From: Solirubrobacter pauli
GTDB lineage: Bacteria > Actinomycetota > Thermoleophilia > Solirubrobacterales > Solirubrobacteraceae
Reading direction: 5' to 3'
DNA length: 64,000 nt
NCBI RefSeq assembly: GCF_003633755.1
Contig: NZ_RBIL01000001.1
Coordinates: 2,403,426 to 2,467,425, forward strand
The stretch's first letter is position 1, and every line of letters begins with the position of its first letter. This document shows, one piece after another, positions 51,845 through 60,479 of the stretch. The notes beneath the pieces were generated by a model. The model saw nothing but the letters and a program-made list of their open reading frames with translations. It was not told the DNA's origin and ran no database searches. The position numbers and the translations under genes are program-made.

Positions 51845-52048
51845 CTATATGACCCTGACGTTCGTCGCCTGTGGGCCCTTCGCGCCTTCGCCGAGCTCGT
51901 ACTCGACCTTGGCGCCTTCCGCAAGGGTCCGGAACCCGTCACCCGAGATGGCCGAGAAATGGACGAATGCGTCCTTCCCTCCGTCATCCGGGGTGATGAA
52001 GCCGAAGCCCTTCTCGTCGCTGAACCACTTCACGACACCCGTCGCCAT
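51845..52048 (-). CDS. cspA: Cold shock protein
   Basis: This is a 67-residue CSD protein with the RNP1-like [12 protein letters not shown] and RNP2-like DAFVHFSAI motifs and the N-terminal [14 protein letters not shown]. It binds single-stranded nucleic acid. AACAGGAG lies 7 bp before the ATG at 52048. The gene is 3 bp upstream of infA and 64 bp downstream of the class A PBP. Confidence 0.96.
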   Translation of the reverse strand: MATGVVKWFSDEKGFGFITPDDGGKDAFVHFSAISGDGFRTLAEGAKVEYELGEGAKGPQATNVRVI

Positions 52049-52112
52049 CTGACAGCACTCCTGTTAGATCCAGCCCTGACGGCGCAAGTTGTACCAGTCA
52101 GGGAAGCGGCTG

Positions 52113-54320
52113 TCAGCCGTCGCCGGGCGCTTGGGTCCCGCCGTTGCCGGGCGGACCCTGTGGCTGGGTCTCGTACGCGCCGGGGTCGAACCCGGTGTCG
52201 TCGTTCCCGTTGCCCCCGTTGTCGTTGCCGCCGCCGTTGTCGGGCGACGTGTCGTTGCTGGGCGGCGTGGTCGTCCCGGGGCCGGGCTGCGTGCCCTGCT
52301 GCTGGTCGCCCTCACCGGAGTCCTCGTCCTTGGCGCCCTCACGCGCGAACTTGCCCTGGAACGGCTGGCTGTTGAACGGCTCGGTGGGCTCCTTCCACTT
52401 GCCACAGCCCTTGGCGACGACCTTCTTCATGTAGTCGCCCCAGATCTGGGCCGGGTAGGTGCCGCCGTCGATGTTGGAGCCGAAGTACATGCCGTTCATC
52501 GAGATCTTCGCCGAGCCCGGGAAGCCGACCCACACCGCGGTGGCGAACTTGGGCGTGAAGCCCACGAACCAGGCGTCGATGTTCTTGTCGGTCGTGCCGG
52601 TCTTGCCGCCCTGGGCCGTGCAGCCCGGGATGATCGACTTGGTGCCGGTGCCGCCCGCGGCGTTGGCCGCGAGGATCTTGACGACCTCGTTGGTCACGCC
52701 GTCGGAGAAGGCCTTGGTGCGCTTGACGCGCCAGCGGGCCGGCAGCTTGACCGGGCCCTCGCGCGTCTCGATCTTCTTGATCACGCGCGGGCGGTTGCGG
52801 TAGCCGCCGTTGACGATCGTCGCGTAGGCGTTGGCCATCTCGAGCGGCGAGACGCCGTCCGTGAGGCCGCCGAGCGACTCGGCGCAGACGCCGAGCAGCT
52901 TGGACTTGATGCCCATCATGCGCGCCGTCTCCTTGACCTTGTCCGGGCCGAGGTCGGACACGAGCTGGGCGTAGACGGAGTTGTCGGACGCGAGCGTCGC
53001 GCGGCGCAGGTCCATCGAGCCGGCGCCCTTGCCGCCGTAGGTCTTGAGCTCCCACGGGGACGTCGGGGACCCGCACGGCGGCTTGGCGATCTTCATCGGC
53101 GAGATCGACGTGTACGTCGTGCTCGGGCTCACGCCTTCGCGGAACGCGGTCAGGAGCGCCATCGTCTTGAACGACGAGCCCGGCTGCCGGTGCCCCTGGG
53201 CGGCGAGGTTGAACGTCGACTTGCCCTTCGAGCGGCCGTACTGCTGCGTTGACGCCATGGTCACGATGTCGCCGTTCTTCGGGTCGATCGTGACGATCGC
53301 CGACGACGGGCCGACGCCGTTGAGCTGGCTCATCGCGGCGCGCGCGTACTGCTGGTACTTGAGGTTGATCGTGGTGTAGACGCGGAAGCCGCCGCGCTTG
53401 GTGGCGTCGGCGCCGTACTCCTTGATCAGCTCGGACTTGACGTAGTCGAGCACGTACCGCTCGCGGGCGCGCTGGAAGTAGCGCTCCATGTTCAGGCCGA
53501 GGCCCTTCTTCATCTCGGCCCGCGCCTTCTCGCGCGTGATGTAGCCGAGCTCAGCCATCTTGCCGAGGACCTCGTTGCGGCGCGCCTTCGTGCCCTCGGG
53601 GTTGTCCACCGGGGAGTACTGGGACGGCGCCTGCGGCATGCCGGCGAGCATCGCGGCCTCGCGGAGCGTCAGGTCCCGGGCCGACTTGTTGAAGTACAGG
53701 CGGGCGGCGGCGCCGACGCCGATCGCGCTCTGGCCGCCGTAGGTGCCGTAGGGCACGGTGTTGAGGTACTTGCCGAGCACCCACTCCTTGGAGTGCTCCT
53801 CCTCGAGCTGCTGGGCGAGGCGCGCCTCACGGATCTTGCGCTTGTAGCCCTCGATGCCGGAGCGCGTGACGTCCTGCGTGTACAGGTTGCGCACGAGCTG
53901 CATCGTCAGCGTCGAGCCGCCCTGCTTGCCGTCCGTCGTGGCGTTCTTGACCGCCGCGCGGATGATGCCCTCGTAGTCGACGCCCGTGTGCTTGTAGAAG
54001 CGCTCGTCCTCGATCGCGACCGTCGCCTGCTTCATGACCTTCGGCAGGGCGCTCGTCGCCATCGGCTGGACGAGGTCGTCGTTCTGGATGAAGCCGAGGC
54101 GCGTGCCGTCGGAGGCGAGCACCTCGGTCAGGGCTCCCGCGTTGCGCGGCGTGTAGGTCGACAGGGCGGGGCCGTCGTTGGCCGTGCGCACCACCCAGCC
54201 GGCTGCGGCGAGGCCGGCGGAAACGCCGATCAGGAGCAGCACGAGGAACGCCAGCAGGAACCACTTGGCGGCTCCGCCACCCTTCTGGCGACGACGTCTG
54301 ATACGCGCGGAATGACTCAC
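52113..54320 (-). CDS. Class A penicillin-binding protein (transglycosylase/transpeptidase)
   Basis: This 735-residue protein has one N-terminal transmembrane helix (about 20-45), a GT51 domain with ATVAIEDERFYKHTGVD, the catalytic Glu and GGSTLTMQLVRNLY, and a transpeptidase with SxxK in GSSFKTMALL, SxN in SDNSVYAQL, and KTGTT in GGKTGTTDKN. A low-complexity G/N/P-rich tail of about 100 residues follows. It would polymerise and crosslink peptidoglycan outside the membrane. ATG 54320. The gene runs against the MscS gene upstream (15 bp). Confidence 0.96.
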   Translation of the reverse strand: MSHSARIRRRRQKGGGAAKWFLLAFLVLLLIGVSAGLAAAGWVVRTANDGPALSTYTPRNAGALTEVLASDGTRLGFIQNDDLVQPMATSALPKVMKQATVAIEDERFYKHTGVDYEGIIRAAVKNATTDGKQGGSTLTMQLVRNLYTQDVTRSGIEGYKRKIREARLAQQLEEEHSKEWVLGKYLNTVPYGTYGGQSAIGVGAAARLYFNKSARDLTLREAAMLAGMPQAPSQYSPVDNPEGTKARRNEVLGKMAELGYITREKARAEMKKGLGLNMERYFQRARERYVLDYVKSELIKEYGADATKRGGFRVYTTINLKYQQYARAAMSQLNGVGPSSAIVTIDPKNGDIVTMASTQQYGRSKGKSTFNLAAQGHRQPGSSFKTMALLTAFREGVSPSTTYTSISPMKIAKPPCGSPTSPWELKTYGGKGAGSMDLRRATLASDNSVYAQLVSDLGPDKVKETARMMGIKSKLLGVCAESLGGLTDGVSPLEMANAYATIVNGGYRNRPRVIKKIETREGPVKLPARWRVKRTKAFSDGVTNEVVKILAANAAGGTGTKSIIPGCTAQGGKTGTTDKNIDAWFVGFTPKFATAVWVGFPGSAKISMNGMYFGSNIDGGTYPAQIWGDYMKKVVAKGCGKWKEPTEPFNSQPFQGKFAREGAKDEDSGEGDQQQGTQPGPGTTTPPSNDTSPDNGGGNDNGGNGNDDTGFDPGAYETQPQGPPGNGGTQAPGDG

Positions 54321-54335
54321 AGGCGAACCCCGAGT

Positions 54336-55097
54336 CTAGTTCGATTGCCCCCGAAGCAACCCTTCTTTACGAAGTCGGGCGAGACATTGCCGGCGCACCT
54401 GCGCCTCGTGCGGCGCCCGATCCGGCGGCGGGACGGGGTCGGAGCCGACGGTCAGCCGCGTGCCCCACGGGACGGCCTCGGCGACCGTGACCTCCTGGTG
54501 CGTCTCGTCCTCGAGCGCGGCGATCGCGGCCTCCACGTCGGCCTCCGGCGGGACCCACACGGACACGTCCGGGCTGACCACCTCGACCACCAGCGTGTCG
54601 TTCTTGAGGATGCCCGCGGCGAGCTTCTCGTTCGGGATCACGATCCGCTGCTGGCTGGCGGTCTTGAGGATCGTGAAGTTCAGGTGCACGTCCTCGACGA
54701 CGCCGTAGTTGCCCTCGAACGTGACCCAGTCGCCGACGCGGATCGGCTGCGTGATCGCGAGCATGATCCCCGCGACGAAGTTGGCGAGCACCTGGCGGGC
54801 GGCGAAGCCGATCACGGCCGCGGCGATCGCGCCGGAGGCCAGCAGGCCACGCGCCAGGTTGGAGACGCCGTCGAACCCGGACAGCGCGATCGCGATCCCG
54901 ATCAGCACGATCACCGCGTACAGCAGCCGGCGCACGAAGCGCAGGCGCGTGGCGCCGCTGCGGGAGAGCCCGGCCTTGGTCGCGACCTCGCGCGCGGCCC
55001 GGCCGCGGAACAGCCGGTCGAGCAGCGTCGCGATCAGGAACGCGACGGCGATCGAGACGCCGGCGTTGATCCAGGTGGCAGTATCGACCGCGAACAT
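54336..55097 (-). CDS. MscS-family small-conductance mechanosensitive channel
   Basis: This 253-residue protein has three hydrophobic helices (about 7-25, 50-70 and 80-105). The pore-lining third helix is ASGAIAAAVIGFAARQVLANFVAGIML, and the beta-domain has RVGDWVTFEGNYGVVEDVHLNFTILKTASQQRIVIPNEKLA, with the conserved FEGN and PN segments. It would open in response to membrane tension. Start ATG 55097 shares CATG with the HAD gene in the opposite direction. The C-terminal tail is charged and may be variable. Confidence 0.9.
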   Translation of the reverse strand: MFAVDTATWINAGVSIAVAFLIATLLDRLFRGRAAREVATKAGLSRSGATRLRFVRRLLYAVIVLIGIAIALSGFDGVSNLARGLLASGAIAAAVIGFAARQVLANFVAGIMLAITQPIRVGDWVTFEGNYGVVEDVHLNFTILKTASQQRIVIPNEKLAAGILKNDTLVVEVVSPDVSVWVPPEADVEAAIAALEDETHQEVTVAEAVPWGTRLTVGSDPVPPPDRAPHEAQVRRQCLARLRKEGLLRGQSN

Positions 55098-55770
55098 GGC
55101 GCCGCAGGTTAAAGCGATTCTCCTCGACGCCCTAGGGACGCTGATCGGCTTCGAGCCACCGGCGCCGCATCTGCAGGCCGAGCTGCGGGTTCGCGGGTAC
55201 GAGGCGACGGCGGAGGCGGCGGAGGCGGCGATCCGCGCCGAGATCACCTACTACCGGGCGCACCTGGACGAGGGCCGCGACGCCGCGTCCCTCGACGACC
55301 TGCGCGGGCGCTGCGCGGGCGCGATGGAGCCCGCGCTGCCGGGGATCCCGCGTGCGGTGATCCTCGACGCGCTGCTCGCGTCGCTGCGCTTCTTCGCCTA
55401 CCCGGACAGCGTCCCCACGCTGCTCGCGCTGCGGGCGGCGGGCATCCGGCTCGTGGTCGTCTCCAACTGGGACTTCTCGCTGCACGAGCGGCTCGCCGAG
55501 ACCGGCCTGACGCCGCTGCTCGACGGCGCGCTGGCGTCGGCCGAGGTGGGCACGGCCAAGCCCGACCCGGCGATCTTCACCGCCGCGCTGCGGCTGGCGG
55601 GCGCGACGCCGGAGCAGGCGTGGCACGTCGGCGACACGCCCGCCGCGGACGTGGAGGGCGCGCGGGCCGCGGGCCTGGAGCCCGTCTACATCGCGCGGGG
55701 CGGCGGGACGCTCGACGGCGTGCGCACGGTCAAAACGCTGCGTGAGCTCATACCCTTGGCCGCGCCTTGA
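55096..55770 (+). CDS. HAD-superfamily hydrolase
   Basis: This 224-residue protein has the HAD core: motif I LLDALGTLIGF (D11 nucleophile), motif II VVVSNWD, motif III K in GTAKPDPAIF, and motif IV HVGDTPAADVEGARAAG. The helical cap lies between motifs I and II. It would be a phosphatase of small phosphoesters; the substrate is unknown. The ATG lies immediately before motif I and is required by it, and it overlaps the mscS start by 2 bp. Its stop overlaps the next TTG start (TTGA). Confidence 0.9.
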   Translation: MAPQVKAILLDALGTLIGFEPPAPHLQAELRVRGYEATAEAAEAAIRAEITYYRAHLDEGRDAASLDDLRGRCAGAMEPALPGIPRAVILDALLASLRFFAYPDSVPTLLALRAAGIRLVVVSNWDFSLHERLAETGLTPLLDGALASAEVGTAKPDPAIFTAALRLAGATPEQAWHVGDTPAADVEGARAAGLEPVYIARGGGTLDGVRTVKTLRELIPLAAP

Positions 55771-56648
55771 GCTCTCCCGATCCGCCCCAGTACAGCGGCT
55801 GGCTGCCGCCCGAGACCGCCGCTCCCGAAGCGCCGCCGACGCCGCCCGAGCCGCCGGAGCGGGTCGTCCCGGTCTGGGCGCCGTTCGCGACGCTGCTCTC
55901 CGCGCTGATCATCCTCAGCATCTTCAGCCTGCCGATCGTCGCGCTCGTCAAGGCGTCCGACCCGGACTTCAGCTCGGACAACTTCCCGGTCGGCCTGCAA
56001 CTCGGGCTCACCGCGCTGCAGTCGGTGCTGTTCGTCTTCGCCGCGTGGATCACGGTCAAGCTCGCGCTGCTCAGCACGCCGAAGGAGCAGTTCGGGCTGC
56101 GGAGGGTGACGAAGGTCTGGCAGGCCGTGGGCTGGTCGGTCGCGGTCTTCGTCGGCTTCTACGTGGTGACCGCGCTGCTCGTCCAGGCGTTCGGCCAGCC
56201 GCCCGAGCAGGACCTGGCGAACGACCTCGAGCGCGAGGAGTCCGCGGCGGCGGTGCTCGCCTACTTCGTCACGATCTGCCTGATCGCGCCGGTGGTGGAG
56301 GAGTTCTTCTTCCGCGGGTTCATGTTCACCGTGCTGATGCAGCGGCTCGGGCCCGTGTGGGCCGCGCTGCTCGTCGGCGGCACGTTCGGCCTCATGCACG
56401 CGGGGGGCACGCCGGCGCTCTCGCTGCTGGCGCTGTCTTTGTTCGGCGTCGGGTTGTGCTTCCTCTACTGGCGCACACAGTCCATAGTTCCGTGCATGGC
56501 TCTCCATGCGCTGAACAACTCGATCAGCTTCGTGACGACCAGGGACCTCGATCCCGCGGTCGGCGCGGCGGTCGTCATAGGCACCGTCGGTGTCATCGCG
56601 GTCGGGTTCCAGGCCTTCTCCGCTCCGCGTCGAACGGCGGCCGCATGA
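55767..56648 (+). CDS. CPBP-family intramembrane glutamic endopeptidase
   Basis: This 293-residue protein has a proline-rich N-terminus and about eight hydrophobic helices. Family motifs are visible: E178 and E179 in VVEEFFFRGF, H211 in FGLMHAGG and HALNN (247-251). CPBP (Rce1-like) proteases cut within the membrane, and many bacterial members are linked to peptide maturation or immunity. TTG at 55767 is the start and overlaps the HAD stop. It is coupled (ATGA) to the L,D-transpeptidase. Confidence 0.88.
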   Translation: MSSPDPPQYSGWLPPETAAPEAPPTPPEPPERVVPVWAPFATLLSALIILSIFSLPIVALVKASDPDFSSDNFPVGLQLGLTALQSVLFVFAAWITVKLALLSTPKEQFGLRRVTKVWQAVGWSVAVFVGFYVVTALLVQAFGQPPEQDLANDLEREESAAAVLAYFVTICLIAPVVEEFFFRGFMFTVLMQRLGPVWAALLVGGTFGLMHAGGTPALSLLALSLFGVGLCFLYWRTQSIVPCMALHALNNSISFVTTRDLDPAVGAAVVIGTVGVIAVGFQAFSAPRRTAAA

Positions 56649-57625
56649 AGCGCACCGGGCTCGCGACGCTCGTCGCGCTCGGCGTCCTTCCCGCCACCGC
56701 CTCCGCTCAGACCCCGCCGCCGGCGCCCACGCCGGCGCCGCCTGCACCCGCTCCCGCGACCGCGACGATGGCCGTGTCCGCGCTGGACACGCTCGACGGC
56801 GCCGCGTTCACGAGCCGCTCCTTCACGGCGCGCGTCGTGATGAAGCCCTACGTCGCGAACGAGACCGCCGTGCTGCGCGTCTACCGCGGCAACAAGAAGA
56901 TCCGCGTCAAGACGCTCACGTTCAAGCCCGTCGCGGGCGGGACGGCGGGCGTGGCGACGCTGAAGGTCAAGTCCGCGAAGGCGGGCACGATCGCGCTCCG
57001 CGCCTCCCACGCCGCCACGCCCGGCCTGGGCACGGTGCGCACGAAGACGACGAAGGTGACCGTCGTACGGCCGTTCGCGACCACCGGCTCGCGTGGCCCG
57101 GCGGTGCGCATCCTGCAGTCCAAGCTCGCGGCGATGAAGTACGTCGTGCCGCGCACCGGCGTCTACGACGGCGGCACCGCCCGCGCCGTGATGGCCTGGC
57201 GCAAGGTCGCCGGCCTCTCGCGCACCTACACGGCGACGTCCGAGGTCTTCAACGGCCTGCTCGCCGGCAAGGGCCAGTTCAAGGTCCGCCACCCGAAGGA
57301 CGGCCGCCACGTCGAGGCGCGCCTGAACTCGCAGGTCCTCGCGCTCGTCAACGGCAGCAAGGTCGAGCGGATCTACCACACGTCCTCGGGCGCGCCGGCC
57401 ACGCCGACGATCCGCGGCAAGTTCCGCGTCTACCGCAAGGACCCGGGCACGAACGCCAAGGGCATGGTCGACTCCGCGTACTTCATCCGCGGCTACGCCA
57501 TCCACGGCTACGCGTCCGTGCCGCCGTACAACGCCAGCCACGGCTGCCTGCGCGTCCCGGTGCCGAACGCGCGGGCGATCTACGACTGGCTGCGGCTCGG
57601 CGACGTCGTCTGGGTCGAGGCGTAG
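56645..57625 (+). CDS. L,D-transpeptidase with peptidoglycan-binding domain
   Basis: This 326-residue secreted protein has a signal peptide (ending ASAQ), a P/A-rich linker, an Ig-like region (about 40-140), a peptidoglycan-binding-1-like segment (VRILQSKLAAMKYVV...GGTARAVMAWRKVAG) and a YkuD domain with IHGYASVPPYNASHGCLRVP. Active-site residues are H287, H299, C301 and R303. It would crosslink peptidoglycan by 3-3 bonds or attach proteins. The ATG overlaps the CPBP stop. Its last 46 nt overlap the convergent YbdK-like gene. Confidence 0.93.
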   Translation: MKRTGLATLVALGVLPATASAQTPPPAPTPAPPAPAPATATMAVSALDTLDGAAFTSRSFTARVVMKPYVANETAVLRVYRGNKKIRVKTLTFKPVAGGTAGVATLKVKSAKAGTIALRASHAATPGLGTVRTKTTKVTVVRPFATTGSRGPAVRILQSKLAAMKYVVPRTGVYDGGTARAVMAWRKVAGLSRTYTATSEVFNGLLAGKGQFKVRHPKDGRHVEARLNSQVLALVNGSKVERIYHTSSGAPATPTIRGKFRVYRKDPGTNAKGMVDSAYFIRGYAIHGYASVPPYNASHGCLRVPVPNARAIYDWLRLGDVVWVEA

Positions 57626-58701
57626 GGCTCGACGGACTCCGCGACGAGGCGCGCGAGCACCTCGTCCATCCCGCCGGTGGCGTGGGCCGCGCGCATGCGG
57701 TCCGCGCCGCCGCCGTCGCGCAGGATGCGCTCGACCTCCTCGAGCGCGTCCTCGCCGTCCAGGTCGCGCGCGTACGGCCGGGCCAGCGCGAGCGCGTCCG
57801 CGCCGACCTCGCGGATCGGCCGGAGCGCGCCCCGCCACCAGATCGTCGCCTCGATCCCGTCGCGCGCCGCGCGGAACGAGGACTCCATGATCCCCTCGGT
57901 CGGCGGCGCGACCTCCTCTTCGCCCAGCGCGCAGCCCACGGCGAGCGCGTGCACGAGCGCCGCGAGCCCGGCGACGGACCCCATGCGGCTCTGCGCGTCC
58001 ATCGCGCGGATCTCCACGGTGCCGAGGTTCGGGCTCGGGCGGATGTCCCACCACAGGTACGTGTAGTCGGGGATGTCCGCGGTCTCGACGGACCAGCGGA
58101 TCACGTCCTGGTAGTGCTCCCAGTCCCGGAACGCCTGCGGGACGATCGAGCGCGGGAAGGAGCGGAAGATCGTCGAGCGCGCGCTCGCCAGGCCTGAGTC
58201 GTGGCCGAACCAGAACGGGGACTGCGCCGCGAGCGCCTGCAGCAGCGGCAGGTGCACGCGCATCCGGTTGCAGGCCACGATGGCCGTCTCCGGGTCCGGC
58301 ATGCCGACGTGCACGTGCAGGGCGGCGGTCGGCGTGCGGCTGACCAGCCCGCGCATCTCGTGGCGGATGTCCTGGTAGCGCTCGGACTCGACGTGGGTCA
58401 CCTCGCCGAACGCGACGTACGGGTGCAGGCCGCCGCCGAAGAACGTCGCGCCCGCGTCGCGCAGCTGGTCGCGCAGGGCGCTCAGCACCCGCACGCCTTC
58501 CGGCGCGTTGTCGACGACGGGCGTCGAGGTCTCGATCAGCGCCTCGTAGAGGTCGTTCATGATCACCCCGCTGCGCGGGGTGAGCGACTGCACCAGCTCG
58601 CTCGCGACGTTCGCCGGGCGCAGCGTCTCACCGTCGACGAGCAGAAGCTCCTCTTCGATGCCCAGTGGGAAACCCGGCCGGTGGCCGAAGCGGTGCTCCA
58701 C
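57580..58701 (-). CDS. Carboxylate-amine ligase of the GCS2/YbdK family
   Basis: This 373-residue protein belongs to the GCS2 family, similar to E. coli YbdK and to actinobacterial glutamate-cysteine ligases. It shows the LGIEEELLLVD ATP/Mg motif at the N-terminus, TPAALHVHVGMPDPETAIVACNRMRVHLPLLQALAAQSPFW, and WWDIRPSPNLGTVEIRAMDAQ. It would ligate glutamate to an amine such as cysteine; the substrate is not certain. ATG 58701 is 42 bp divergent from pyrE. Confidence 0.9.
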   Translation of the reverse strand: MEHRFGHRPGFPLGIEEELLLVDGETLRPANVASELVQSLTPRSGVIMNDLYEALIETSTPVVDNAPEGVRVLSALRDQLRDAGATFFGGGLHPYVAFGEVTHVESERYQDIRHEMRGLVSRTPTAALHVHVGMPDPETAIVACNRMRVHLPLLQALAAQSPFWFGHDSGLASARSTIFRSFPRSIVPQAFRDWEHYQDVIRWSVETADIPDYTYLWWDIRPSPNLGTVEIRAMDAQSRMGSVAGLAALVHALAVGCALGEEEVAPPTEGIMESSFRAARDGIEATIWWRGALRPIREVGADALALARPYARDLDGEDALEEVERILRDGGGADRMRAAHATGGMDEVLARLVAESVEPYASTQTTSPSRSQS

Positions 58702-58743
58702 GCCGCCAGTCTACGGGCGCGGCGGTCAATAGTGTCCTGGGCA

Positions 58744-59295
58744 ATGTCAGCAAAAGAGACGTTGATCGAAGAGCTACGTCGCCACGCGCTCGTCATCGGC
58801 GAGGTCACCCTCACTTCCGGCGCCACCGCGCAGTACTACGTCGACGCCAAGCGCGCCATCCTGCGCCCGGCCGGCTTCGCCGCCCTGGGCGAGCTCGTCG
58901 CGCACTACGCCCGGCAGTGGGAGGCGACGGCGGTCGGCGGGCTCACGATGGGCGCCGACGCGCCCGCCTGCGCCGCGCTCGCCGGTGGGGCGGACGTGAA
59001 GGCCTTCTTCGTCCGCAAGGAGACCAAGGCGCACGGGCTGCAGCGCAAGGTCGAGGGTCCGCCGCTGGAGCCGGGCGAGCGCTGCCTGATCGTCGAGGAC
59101 GTCGTCACCACCGGCGGCTCCACCGTCCAGGCGATCGAGGCCGTGCGCGCCGAGGGCTACGACGTCGTGGGCGTCGTCACCGTGCTCGACCGTCTCGCCG
59201 GCGGGGCGGAGCAGATCAAGCTGGCGAGCGACGACGCGCCCTACGAGGCGCTCGCGACGATCGACGAGGTCTACCCGGAGCGCCCCGACCGGTAG
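58744..59295 (+). CDS. pyrE: Orotate phosphoribosyltransferase
   Basis: This 183-residue type I PRTase carries the PRPP-binding motif LIVEDVVTTGGSTVQAIEAV and the N-terminal SGATAQYYVDAKRAILRP hood segment of OPRTases, and the flexible catalytic loop with KETKAHGLQ. It would make OMP in pyrimidine synthesis. The length is slightly shorter than the usual 200. ATG 58744 follows 42 bp after the divergent YbdK start. Confidence 0.93.
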   Translation: MSAKETLIEELRRHALVIGEVTLTSGATAQYYVDAKRAILRPAGFAALGELVAHYARQWEATAVGGLTMGADAPACAALAGGADVKAFFVRKETKAHGLQRKVEGPPLEPGERCLIVEDVVTTGGSTVQAIEAVRAEGYDVVGVVTVLDRLAGGAEQIKLASDDAPYEALATIDEVYPERPDR

Positions 59296-59312
59296 GTAAC
59301 CCCGAAAAGGAG

Positions 59313-59384
59313 TACCCCCGGCAGGAATCGAACCTGCATCCCGCGCTTAGGAGGCGCGTGCTCTATCCATTGAGCTACGAGGGC
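59313..59384 (-). tRNA. tRNA-Arg (CCT)
   Basis: On the minus strand the 72 nt fold as a cloverleaf. The acceptor GCCCTCG pairs with CGGGGGT, including a G-T at the first pair, with discriminator A. The D arm is GCTC/GAGC, the anticodon stem GCGCC has a loop CTCCTAA with anticodon CCT (Arg, codon AGG), and the T arm is GCAGG-TTCGATT-CCTGC. CCA is not encoded. It lies between pyrE and the ABC transporter, antisense to both. Confidence 0.93.
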
Positions 59385-59486
59385 CTGGGGCCGGAAGGGT
59401 ACTTGCGGCCCAGATGCGGGCAGGTAGTAGCGTGTTCGTCGGTTCGGGGAACTAGGGAGCAAGCCACCCCGAGGGGGCTATCGAAA

Positions 59487-60479
59487 TTGAGTACTGGAAC
59501 GGGCGCCAGCGACCTGCTGCACGCCGAGGACCAAGGCATCGACCAGATCGTCGCCGGGCAGGCGCCGGTGGCGGCGCGCTCGCCGTTGCAGCTGTTCTGG
59601 CGCCGCTTCCGCAGGGACAAAGTCGCGCTCGTCGCGCTCATCTTCATCGCGGGCCTGGTGCTGGTGGCGATCTTCGCCCCGCTCATCCGCGATCTGGTCG
59701 GCGCCCCGCCGCCGGGTCAGACGTCGACGGACGCGCTGGACGACTTCGGTCTGCCGGAAGGACCGAGTAGCGAGCACTTCTTCGGCGTCAACACCATCGG
59801 GCAGGACATCTTCTCCCGCGTGCTCTACGGCGCGCGGACGTCGCTGACGGTCGCCTTCATCGGCACCGGCCTGTCCGTGATCATCGGCGTCTCGCTGGGC
59901 ATGATCGCCGGCTTCTTCCGCGGTTGGGTGGACACGCTGATCGCCCGCGTGATCGACATCCTGCTCGCGTTCCCGGTGCTGCTGCTCGGCCTCGGCCTCG
60001 CGTCGGCGTGCTCGACCAAGGAAGGCTGCCTCGGCGGTGCGCTGCAGCCCGGCCTGACGATCGTGATCTTCATCATCGTGCTCTCGAACTGGCCGTACGT
60101 GGCGCGGATCATCCGCGGCCAGGTGCTCTCGCTGCGGGAGAAGGAGTTCGTCGAGGCCTCACGGTCCCTCGGCGCGGGGAACATGCGGATCATCTTCCGC
60201 GAGATCCTCCCGAACCTCGTCGCGCCGATCATCGTCTACGCGTCGCTGTTCATCCCGGCGAACATCCTGCTGGAGGCGTCGCTGTCGTTCCTCGGCGTGG
60301 GCGTCGTGGACCGGCCGTCGTGGGGCCTGCTGCTGTCCGACGCGACGCAGCAGCTCGAGTCGGCGTGGTGGCTGATGCTGTTCCCCGGCCTGGCGCTGCT
60401 GTTGACCGTGCTCGCCTTCAACCTCGTCGGCGACGGCATGCAGGACGCGCTCAACCCCAAGGGCTCGAGGCAGAAGTAG
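59487..60479 (+). CDS. Dipeptide/oligopeptide ABC transporter permease (DppC type)
   Basis: This 330-residue permease has an N-terminal helix (about 41-64), a periplasmic domain and five C-terminal helices. The inner-loop motif EKEFVEASRSLGAGNMRIIFREILPN is the EAA signature that contacts the ATPases. The TTG at 59487 has GAGGGGG 9 bp before it and no ATG or GTG fits the pattern. It is the first of four ABC genes; the usual order is B before C, so here the order is C-B-D-F. Confidence 0.9.
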   Translation: MSTGTGASDLLHAEDQGIDQIVAGQAPVAARSPLQLFWRRFRRDKVALVALIFIAGLVLVAIFAPLIRDLVGAPPPGQTSTDALDDFGLPEGPSSEHFFGVNTIGQDIFSRVLYGARTSLTVAFIGTGLSVIIGVSLGMIAGFFRGWVDTLIARVIDILLAFPVLLLGLGLASACSTKEGCLGGALQPGLTIVIFIIVLSNWPYVARIIRGQVLSLREKEFVEASRSLGAGNMRIIFREILPNLVAPIIVYASLFIPANILLEASLSFLGVGVVDRPSWGLLLSDATQQLESAWWLMLFPGLALLLTVLAFNLVGDGMQDALNPKGSRQK

